From: Paucibacter aquatile | Lineage (GTDB): Bacteria > Pseudomonadota > Gammaproteobacteria > Burkholderiales > Burkholderiaceae_C | Assembly (NCBI RefSeq): GCF_002885975.1 | Contig: NZ_POSP01000001.1 | Coordinates: forward strand, 248,001 to 312,000 | Length of the DNA stretch: 64,000 nt | Direction: 5' to 3' | Part shown: piece by piece, positions 57,703-64,000 of the stretch | Layout of the letters: every line of letters begins with the position of its first letter | Position numbering within the stretch: the stretch's first letter is position 1 | The notes under the pieces: generated by a model | Told to the model about the DNA's origin: nothing | Seen by the model: only the letters and a program-made list of their open reading frames with translations | The model's database searches: none | Translations under genes and position numbers: made by a program

Positions 57703-59523
57703 ATGCGTGATCGAACTGCTGCTTTGACAGCCCCCCCGGCTTCCGCACCCGCGGCGGCCCCCGCGCGATCGGATTGGGCCACCATCCGCAAGCTGCTGCC
57801 TTATCTGTGGCGCTACCGCTGGCGTGTGGGCCTGGCCCTGGGCTTCATGCTGGCGGCCAAGTTCAGCAATGTGGGCGTGCCGCTCTTGCTCAAGTCCCTG
57901 GTCGACAGCCTGGCGATCAAGCCCGGCTCCACGGAGAGCATGCTGGTGCTGCCCCTGGGCCTCTTGCTCGCCTACGGCGGCCTGCGCCTGTCGACCTCGC
58001 TGTTCACCGAGCTGCGCGAGCTGATCTTTGCCAAGGCCACCGAGGGCACGGCACGCAGCATCTCGCTGCAGGTCTTCCGCCATCTGCACGACCTCAGCCT
58101 GCGTTTCCATCTCGAGCGCCAGACCGGCGGCATGACCCGGGACATCGAGCGTGGCACGCGCGCCGTGCATTCGCTGATCTCGTACTCGCTCTACAGCATC
58201 GTGCCCACGCTGATCGAAGTGGCCTTGGTGCTGGGCCTGCTGGCCTTCAAGTTCGACGCATCCTTTGCTTGGATCACGCTCGGCGCCCTGGCGCTCTACA
58301 TCGGCTTCACCATCACGGTGACCGAGTGGCGCACCAAGTTCCGCAAGCAGCTCAATGAGCTCGATTCGGTGGCGCACAGCAAGGCCATTGACTCGCTGCT
58401 GAACTACGAGACCGTCAAGTACTTCAACAACGAAGACTTCGAGGCGGGCCGCTACGACGAAAGCCTGGAGAAGCTGCGCCGCGCCCAGCTGAAGTCGCAG
58501 TCCACGCTGTCACTGCTGAACACCGGCCAGCAGCTGATCATCGCCAGCGCACTGGTGCTGATGCTCTGGCGTGCCACGGCCGGGGTGGTGGCGGGCACCA
58601 TGAGCCTGGGCGACCTGGTCATGGTCAATGCCTTCATGATCCAGCTCTACATCCCGCTGAATTTTCTCGGCGTGATCTACCGCGAGATCAAGCAAAGCCT
58701 CACCGACCTGGACAAGATGTTCGGCCTGCTGGAGCGCGAGCGCGAGGTGGCGGACCGGCCGGGTGCCCGTGAGCTGGTGGTGCAGGGCGCTGCGGTGCGT
58801 TTTGAGGATGTGCACTTTGCCTACGAGCCGAGCCGGCCGATCTTGCAAGGCTTGAGCTTTGAGATCCCGGCGGGCAAGAAAGTGGCCGTGGTCGGCCCCA
58901 GCGGGGCGGGTAAGAGCACGCTGGCCCGGCTGCTCTATCGCTTTTACGACGTCGATTCCGGCCGCATCACCATCGATGGACAGGCGCTGTCCGAGGTGAC
59001 GCAGTCGAGCCTGCGGCGCGCCATCGGCATCGTGCCGCAGGACACGGTGCTGTTCAACGACACCGTGGCCTACAACATCGCCTACGGCCGCCCCGGCGCC
59101 AGCCGCGAGCAGATCGAAGAGGCTGCGCGTGCCGCCCACATCCATGACTTCATCAGCGCCACGCCCAGGGGCTATGAAACCCTGGTGGGCGAGCGCGGGC
59201 TCAAGCTCAGTGGCGGTGAAAAACAGCGGGTGGCGATCGCCCGCACTCTGCTCAAGAATCCGCCGCTGCTGATTTTTGACGAGGCCACCTCGGCGCTGGA
59301 CTCCCGCAACGAGCGCGCCATTCAGGCCGAGCTGGAGGCGGCGGCGCAGAACAAGACCGTGCTGGTCATTGCCCACCGCCTGTCCACCGTGGTCGATGCG
59401 CACGAGATCCTGGTGATGGAAGGTGGGCGTATCGCCGAACGTGGCTCGCACGCGGTCTTGATGGAGCAGGACGGCCTGTATGCCCGCATGTGGCGTCTCC
59501 AGCAGAGCGGCGCTGAGACCTGA
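57703..59523 (+). CDS. Atm1-type ABC exporter (half-transporter, ABCB7/HMT-like)
   Basis: 606 residues. The N-terminal membrane domain (about residues 30-335) contains TGGMTRDIERGTRAVHSLI and NYETVKYFNNEDFE, both hallmarks of the Atm1/ABCB7 class. The nucleotide domain has Walker A GPSGAGKST, signature LSGGEKQR, Walker B LLIFDEATSALD and IAHRLSTV. The family exports glutathione-linked or metal-complexed compounds; in bacteria it is tied to heavy-metal and redox homeostasis. A strong bidirectional terminator follows. Confidence 0.93.
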   Translation: MRDRTAALTAPPASAPAAAPARSDWATIRKLLPYLWRYRWRVGLALGFMLAAKFSNVGVPLLLKSLVDSLAIKPGSTESMLVLPLGLLLAYGGLRLSTSLFTELRELIFAKATEGTARSISLQVFRHLHDLSLRFHLERQTGGMTRDIERGTRAVHSLISYSLYSIVPTLIEVALVLGLLAFKFDASFAWITLGALALYIGFTITVTEWRTKFRKQLNELDSVAHSKAIDSLLNYETVKYFNNEDFEAGRYDESLEKLRRAQLKSQSTLSLLNTGQQLIIASALVLMLWRATAGVVAGTMSLGDLVMVNAFMIQLYIPLNFLGVIYREIKQSLTDLDKMFGLLEREREVADRPGARELVVQGAAVRFEDVHFAYEPSRPILQGLSFEIPAGKKVAVVGPSGAGKSTLARLLYRFYDVDSGRITIDGQALSEVTQSSLRRAIGIVPQDTVLFNDTVAYNIAYGRPGASREQIEEAARAAHIHDFISATPRGYETLVGERGLKLSGGEKQRVAIARTLLKNPPLLIFDEATSALDSRNERAIQAELEAAAQNKTVLVIAHRLSTVVDAHEILVMEGGRIAERGSHAVLMEQDGLYARMWRLQQSGAET

Positions 59524-59561
59524 TCACCGCAGGAAGACAAGACCTGCAGGGCCTGATAAAC

Positions 59562-59588
59562 AAAAAGTCCGCACAGGGCGGACTTTTT
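59562..59588. terminator. Bidirectional intrinsic terminator
   Basis: AAAAAGTCCGC (59562-59572) pairs perfectly with GCGGACTTTTT (59578-59588) around a five-base loop, with a T-run on either strand. It lies between the convergent ABC exporter and PEP-CTERM genes and can stop both transcripts. Confidence 0.93.
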
Positions 59589-59632
59589 CGTGGAACGGCA
59601 GATCAAAGCTGCCGCAGCCATTGGCGTGTCGA

Positions 59633-60301
59633 TCAGGCCTGTGGCTTGCGCTTGCGCGACAAAGCCAGGGCACCCAGGGCCGCCAGGCTCAAAGCGATGG
59701 AAGTAGGTTCGGGAACGTTGCTGCTGCCGCGACCGAGCTCGATGTTGTCGAAATAGAAGTCACCGGACGAGGCAGTCAGGCGGATCAAACTGGCGCCAGT
59801 GAAGCCCCGGAGGCTTTCCGATTTCCACACACACACGTAACCGAGGACGATGTCACCGTTCTCATCCTTGCAGTCCGCACCCGAGCTGCCCAGCACAACG
59901 GAGCCGAGCTCGGCACGATTGCCGTTGGCATCGACATCGCCATAGATTACGGCCTTGCCCTCACCGGTGGGGTTGGTTGTGAAAGAAAACTTCAACTCAT
60001 CATCAAAGTGATCATTCACAAAGATGTCGACGCTGTTGGCGTTGCCCACAAACAGAGCGCGGACGGACTCCCCGGCCGTCACAGGCGATTGGAAGAAGTT
60101 GCCTTCACCCCCAGCACGATAGCTGCTTGCGACGTTCAATGCGTTCTGCGAGAAGCTGATGTTGCTGCTGGCGTAGGGGTTGTTGGTGAACAGCGACTGC
60201 GTCGCAAAGCCACCCACCTGGAAGTCCAGCACCGGATTGGCCATCAACGGCGCAGTCACAGCGATCAAGGTCGATGCCACCAGAGTCTTCAGAGCTTTCA
60301 T
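59633..60301 (-). CDS. PEP-CTERM sorted surface protein
   Basis: 222 residues. A signal peptide ends near PLMA. The C-terminus has the full sorting signal: VPEP at about 197-200, a hydrophobic helix (SIALSLAALGALAL) and basic SRKRK. Exosortase (EpsH/XrtA) is known to cut such tails; no exosortase gene is in the window. The body (about 170 residues) has the look of a beta-sandwich ending FYFDNIELG, which is common in this group. Two Cys (ADCKD and YVCVW) may form a disulfide. Likely an exported, matrix-linked protein. Confidence 0.92.
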   Translation of the reverse strand: MKALKTLVASTLIAVTAPLMANPVLDFQVGGFATQSLFTNNPYASSNISFSQNALNVASSYRAGGEGNFFQSPVTAGESVRALFVGNANSVDIFVNDHFDDELKFSFTTNPTGEGKAVIYGDVDANGNRAELGSVVLGSSGADCKDENGDIVLGYVCVWKSESLRGFTGASLIRLTASSGDFYFDNIELGRGSSNVPEPTSIALSLAALGALALSRKRKPQA

Positions 60302-60543
60302 GAGCCGGTCCCGTTGTTTCGGTCGAAAAATGGATTGCAGTTGCTAACAAACGCATTGATGGGTTGGAACGGTGGCTCTTGTCGTCGCGACCGTGGCTTC
60401 CCTTCTCCCTGGGGTGGACTGTAAACACAGTCTCCGTCCTTGGGCATGACCTGGCCCCCTCCACTTGAGGGGGCCGCGTGCCCGAAAGTTCAAGCGGCAC
60501 AGGGTTTCCCAGGGGTGGCTGTGTGCCGGGCTACACTGAAAGC
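60302..60543. promoter_or_regulatory. Divergent spacer between PEP-CTERM and LysR genes
   Basis: About 240 bases carrying two perfect dyads. GACTGT-AAAC-ACAGTC spans 60417-60432, the size and TGT/ACA form of a regulator site. GGCCCCCT-ccacttg-AGGGGGCC spans 60453-60475, a GC-rich hairpin. No T-run follows it. LysR regulators often bind such divergent spacers. Confidence 0.45.
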
Positions 60544-61470
60544 GTGGAAACCAAGTGGTTTGAAGATTTCGTGAGCCTGGCCGAGACGCGCAGCTTTTCG
60601 CGCTCGGCCCAGCTTCGGCATGTCACCCAGCCGGCCTTTTCGCGCCGGATCCAGGCGCTGGAAGCCTGGGCGGGGGTGGACCTGGTCGATCGCTCGTCCT
60701 ACCCGACCCGGCTGACAGGGGCGGGTGAAACCCTGCTGGCTCAAGCGGTCGAGATCCTGGGGCAGCTGCAGGCCACGCGCAATATGCTGCGCAGCCACCA
60801 GTCGGCCGGTCAGGACATGATCGAGTTCGCCGTGCCGCATTCGCTGGCCTTCAGCTTCTTCCCGCATTGGCTGATGGACCTGCGTCAGCGATTTGGAGCC
60901 CTGAAGTGCCGGCTCAATGCGCTCAATGTGCACGATGCCATGCTGCAGCTCAGCGAAGGCAATTGCGATCTGCTGATCGTCTATCACCATGCCAGCCAGC
61001 CCCTGCAGCTGGATCCGGAGCGTTACCAGATGGCCTCACTCGGCCATGAAACCCTGGCCGCCTACGCCCGCGCCGATGCCCAGGGTGAGCCCATGTTCCG
61101 CCTGCCCGGCCATCCGGGGCAGAAAATTCCGTTCTTGAGCTACGCCTCGGGGGCTTATCTCGGCCGACTGGTCGAGCTGATCGTCAAGGCCAGCACCCTG
61201 CCCTTGAATCTCGATGCGATCTATGAAACCGACATGGCCGAGGGCCTGAAGGCCATGGCGCTGGAAGGCCACGGCCTGACCTTTTTGCCCGCCAGTTCGG
61301 TCAAGAAGGAACTGCAAGCCCAGCGCCTGGTTCAGGCGGCGCCGCCCGGGCAGTTCGAGCTGACCATGGAGTTGCGCATCTATCGTGAGCGACCCGAGCT
61401 GTGCCGTCGCAGCAAGCCGGGTGCCCAGGCCCTCTGGGATTTCCTGACGCAGCACAAGAGCCTGGCCTGA
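60544..61470 (+). CDS. LysR-family regulator, HypT/YjiE-like
   Basis: 308 residues from GTG 60544 (ETKWFEDFVSL). The winged helix is residues 3-62: SLAETRSFSRSAQLRHVTQPAFSRRIQ is shown in part as SFSRSAQLRHVTQPAFSRRI. The form WFEDFVSL with VTQPAFSRRIQALE is like the HypT/YjiE/QseD group of E. coli, where HypT responds to hypochlorite. The effector domain follows, with FLPASSVKKEL near the end. It lies upstream of gltI in the same direction and divergent from the PEP-CTERM gene. Either could be its target. Confidence 0.88.
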   Translation: METKWFEDFVSLAETRSFSRSAQLRHVTQPAFSRRIQALEAWAGVDLVDRSSYPTRLTGAGETLLAQAVEILGQLQATRNMLRSHQSAGQDMIEFAVPHSLAFSFFPHWLMDLRQRFGALKCRLNALNVHDAMLQLSEGNCDLLIVYHHASQPLQLDPERYQMASLGHETLAAYARADAQGEPMFRLPGHPGQKIPFLSYASGAYLGRLVELIVKASTLPLNLDAIYETDMAEGLKAMALEGHGLTFLPASSVKKELQAQRLVQAAPPGQFELTMELRIYRERPELCRRSKPGAQALWDFLTQHKSLA

Positions 61471-61717
61471 GTGCCGGGCTTGAGAGTCGGTTCCTTGCCG
61501 ACCGTCCTGCGTAAAAACACGTATTTGGCGCGCGGCCTGGCCGTGGTCTGCTCTGCACATGCTGGGCCGGGCCGCACCGAGCCGCGTTTTAGGAAATTTA
61601 ATACGGCCCACCCGGGCCCTTGCTTAGACTGTGCTGCTTCGTGTCGCTGACCCAGCCGGTCTTTTTTTGCCATCCCTTTCGCCTTCCATCCCGCCTTTGA
61701 ATCTGGAGTGCATGTTC

Positions 61718-62620
61718 ATGAACAAGAAATCTCTGCTCGCCCTCGCTTTGCTGGCCGCCGCCGGCCTGTCCCAGGCGCAAGCCCAGGACACCTTGAAGAA
61801 GATCAAGGACAGCGGCAGCGTGACCATGGGTGTGCGTGAGTCCTCGGGCTCGCTGTCCTACACCCTGGGTGACGGCAAGTACGTGGGTTACCACGTCGAG
61901 ATCTGCCAGAAGGTCCTGGCCGATGTGCAAAAGGCGCTGGGTCTGGCCAAGCTGGACGTGAAGTACCAACCGGTCACCTCGCAAAACCGCATCCCTCTGG
62001 TCCAGAACGGCACCGTGGACATCGAGTGCGGCTCCACCACCAACAACGCGGCGCGTCAAAAAGACGTGGCCTTTGCGGTCACCACCTTCGTGGAAGAAGT
62101 GCGCATTGCCGTGAAGGGCAGCTCCGGCATCACCAGCATCGCCCAGCTCAACGGCAAGAATGTGGCCACCACCACCGGCACCACCTCGGTGCAATTGCTG
62201 CGCAAGCATGAGCGCGCCACTGGCGTGGATTTCAAGGAAGTGTTCGGCAAAGACCACGCCGACAGTTTCCTGCTGCTGGAGTCGGGCCGTGCCGACGCTT
62301 TCGTGATGGACGGCGCCATCCTGGCCGGCAATATCGCCAAGGCCAAGACCCCGGCTGATTTCAAGATCGTCGGTGAAGTGCTGTCGGTCGAGCCGATCGC
62401 CATCATGATCCGCAAGGACGACCCGGCCTTCAAGAAGGTCGTGGACGACAGCATCATCGCCCAGATGAAGTCGGGCGACATCGCCAAGACCTGGAGCAAG
62501 TGGTTCGAACAGCCCATCCCGCCGACCAACACCAAGGTGGGCATGCCGGCCAACGAGAACACCAAGAACGCTTGGGCCCACCCGAATGACAAGCCGGCCG
62601 AGGACTACGCCAAGAAGTGA
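61718..62620 (+). CDS. gltI: GltI, glutamate/aspartate periplasmic binding protein
   Basis: 300 residues from ATG 61718 (MNKKSLLALA), with GGAG nine bases upstream; an ATG two codons earlier is possible. Signal peptide to about AQAQ. The mature protein is a family 3 solute-binding protein with the acidic amino acid pattern GVRESSGSLSYTLGDGKYVGY, given in part, then VDIECGSTTNN and ESGRADAFVMDGAILAG. It delivers substrate to GltJ-GltK. It is separated from gltJ by about 110 bases that hold a terminator-like hairpin. Confidence 0.94.
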   Translation: MNKKSLLALALLAAAGLSQAQAQDTLKKIKDSGSVTMGVRESSGSLSYTLGDGKYVGYHVEICQKVLADVQKALGLAKLDVKYQPVTSQNRIPLVQNGTVDIECGSTTNNAARQKDVAFAVTTFVEEVRIAVKGSSGITSIAQLNGKNVATTTGTTSVQLLRKHERATGVDFKEVFGKDHADSFLLLESGRADAFVMDGAILAGNIAKAKTPADFKIVGEVLSVEPIAIMIRKDDPAFKKVVDDSIIAQMKSGDIAKTWSKWFEQPIPPTNTKVGMPANENTKNAWAHPNDKPAEDYAKK

Positions 62621-62673
62621 GCCTGAGCAAGACAGGCTGAAAAATCCAGACGGTTTCGCACTGTCTGCATGAA

Positions 62674-62715
62674 CGAGGCCGCCGGGAAACCTCGCCCGGT
62701 GGCCTCGCTGTTTTT
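62674..62715 (+). terminator. Intercistronic hairpin between gltI and gltJ
   Basis: CGAGGCCGCCGGG (62674-62686) pairs with CCCGGTGGCCTCG (62695-62707), with one mismatch, around an eight-base loop; CTG and five T's follow. It should terminate part of the transcript or protect the gltI part, so binding protein exceeds permease. Confidence 0.8.
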
Positions 62716-62732
62716 CTGATCGGAGAGTTGTA

Positions 62733-63479
62733 GTGGCGACGACATGGGATTGGCAGGTGTTCTGCAAGAACACCATTGACCAGGAGGTGATGCCTCGTTG
62801 CATGGGCAACGCAGGCGAAATCACCTATCTGGATTGGATGATGTCGGCCTGGGGCTGGACGCTGTCAGTGTCCGGCCTGGCCTTGCTGGTGGCGCTGTTC
62901 TTCGGCCTGCTGGTGGGTATCTTGCGCACCACGCCGAGCCGAGCCCTGGTGCTGATCGGTGATGCCTGGACCGAACTGTTTCGCAACATTCCCGTGCTGG
63001 TGCAGGTCTTCCTTTGGTACTTTGTGGTGCCCGAGCTCGTGCCGGCGCTCAAGACCGTGCCCAGCTTCTTGCTGGTGGTGCTGGGCCTGGGCTTCTTCAC
63101 CTCGGCGCGGATTTCCGAGCAGGTCAAGGCCGGCATCCAGAGCCTGCCGCGCGGCCAGCGCAATGCCGGCCTGGCCATGGGTCTGACCTTGCCTCAGACC
63201 TACCGCTATGTGCTGCTGCCGGTGGCCCTGCGCATCATCATCCCGCCGCTGACCAGCGAGGCGATGGGCATCGTCAAGAACTCGGCCGTGGCCTTTGCCG
63301 TCTCTGTGCCCGAGCTCATCATGTTCGCCCGCCAGGCCCAGGAAGAAACCTCGCGCGGCATCGAGGTTTATCTGGCCGTCACTGGCCTCTACTTTGTCTC
63401 CTCGATCGCCATCTTTGCCCTGGCCCGAGTCATTGAACTGCGTGCCCGCGTGCCCGGCATGGTGGGGAGCGCCCAATGA
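62733..63479 (+). CDS. gltJ: GltJ, amino acid ABC permease
   Basis: 248 residues from GTG 62733, with GGAGAG upstream. Several membrane helices and the coupling motif LPRGQRNAGLAMGLTLPQTYRYVLLP mark the His/Glu-type permease (key residues EA...G region at about 140-170). The N-terminal part (WDWQVFCKNTI, with two Cys) is typical of GltJ. It pairs with GltK to import glutamate and aspartate. Its stop overlaps the gltK start as ATGA. Confidence 0.94.
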   Translation: MATTWDWQVFCKNTIDQEVMPRCMGNAGEITYLDWMMSAWGWTLSVSGLALLVALFFGLLVGILRTTPSRALVLIGDAWTELFRNIPVLVQVFLWYFVVPELVPALKTVPSFLLVVLGLGFFTSARISEQVKAGIQSLPRGQRNAGLAMGLTLPQTYRYVLLPVALRIIIPPLTSEAMGIVKNSAVAFAVSVPELIMFARQAQEETSRGIEVYLAVTGLYFVSSIAIFALARVIELRARVPGMVGSAQ

Positions 63480-64000
63480 ATCTCGACTTCAGCTTTCTCA
63501 ACTGGTCCGTCATCGGCAGCTATGTGCTGCAGGGCTTTTACTTCTCGGTGCAGCTGACCCTGGTCGCCATGGTGGGCGGCATCGCCCTGGGCACGGTGCT
63601 GGCCCTGATGCGCCTGTCCGGCAAGCCCTGGCTGGCCCTGCCGGCCGCTGGCTACATCAACACCATGCGCAGCATTCCGCTGGTGATGGTGATTCTGTGG
63701 TTCTTCCTGCTGATCCCGTTTGTGATTGGCCGTCCGCTGGGTGCGGAGATCTCGGCGGTGCTGACCTTCACCTTGTTCGAGGCCGCCTACTACGCCGAGA
63801 TCATGCGTGCCGGCATCCAGAGCGTGCCCAAGGGCCAGACCTACGCCGGCTACGCCATGGGCATGAGCTACGGCCAGACCATGCAGCTGGTGGTGCTGCC
63901 TCAGGCCTTCCGCAACATGCTGCCGGTGCTGCTGACCCAGACCATCATCCTGTTCCAGGACACCTCGCTGGTCTATGCCATTGGCGCCTACGACCTGCTC
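63476..64000 (+). CDS. gltK: GltK, amino acid ABC permease, 3' end cut by window edge
   Basis: 175 codons are present from the ATG that overlaps the gltJ stop. MNLDFSFLNWSVIGSYVLQG is the family start. RSIPLVMVILWFF and the coupling region EIMRAGIQSVPKGQTYAGYA are clear. It forms the second half of the permease. The remaining part, and the gltL ATPase gene expected next, lie beyond the window. Confidence 0.94.
   Translation, partial: MNLDFSFLNWSVIGSYVLQGFYFSVQLTLVAMVGGIALGTVLALMRLSGKPWLALPAAGYINTMRSIPLVMVILWFFLLIPFVIGRPLGAEISAVLTFTLFEAAYYAEIMRAGIQSVPKGQTYAGYAMGMSYGQTMQLVVLPQAFRNMLPVLLTQTIILFQDTSLVYAIGAYDLL

Overview
The window reads as chromosome of a GC-rich betaproteobacterium of the order Burkholderiales, most like the Roseateles/Pelomonas/Rubrivivax/Leptothrix group. 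This is inferred from gene content and order, not from a marker gene: a pilB-pilC-pilD-coaE-zapD-yacG run, an mla operon that includes mlaA, hexR-zwf opposite tal-pgi, a PEP-CTERM protein and a gltIJK transporter. I found no rRNA, tRNA, CRISPR array, insertion sequence or prophage.

Layout from left to right. (1) 1-8441, minus strand: a minor-pilin operon, pilE-like, fimT/gspH-like, pilV, pilW, pilX and pilY1. It is followed in the same direction by a TonB-like gene that runs off the left edge. (2) 8649-12651, plus strand: mlaF-E-D-A-C-B, phospholipid transport between the two membranes. (3) 12697-18464: hexR and zwf on the minus strand, divergent from tal, pgi and a HAD phosphatase on the plus strand. 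(4) 18450-24107, minus strand: yacG, zapD, coaE, pilD, pilC and pilB. With region 1 this supplies type IV pilus parts.

(5) 24476-45101 is almost wholly signal transduction. A histidine kinase, a PhnD-like periplasmic binding protein and a multi-pass chemoreceptor form one minus-strand group, with a lone receiver protein divergent from it. Then a run of about 15 kb on the minus strand, transcribed from 45101 down to 29917, encodes a membrane-anchored CheZ-like protein, CheY, a STAS protein, CheA, three large PAS-containing chemoreceptors, CheW, CheR, CheD and CheB. This is a complete chemosensory pathway with its own adaptation enzymes and receptors.

(6) 45422-46669: a glycine-zipper lipoprotein and an HNH nuclease-like protein. 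(7) 47002-55863, plus strand: a TetR regulator with a palindromic operator candidate, then acyl-CoA dehydrogenase, a DUF2147 protein, a FadN-type bifunctional enzyme, a thioesterase-like protein, thiolase, a DUF1569 protein and enoyl-CoA hydratase, together a fatty acid beta-oxidation cluster. (8) 55881-59523: an FAD oxidoreductase, a hotdog thioesterase and an Atm1-type ABC exporter. (9) 59633-64000: a PEP-CTERM protein, a LysR regulator, and gltI-gltJ-gltK for acidic amino acid uptake, with gltK cut by the right edge.

The most interesting part is the chemosensory locus: a CheZ-like phosphatase candidate fixed in the membrane, a short C-terminal tail it shares with a chemoreceptor about 17 kb away, a PAS subtype with two conserved histidines, and a binding protein, receptor and kinase encoded together. 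All functional assignments come from reading motifs and gene order; no database search was run.
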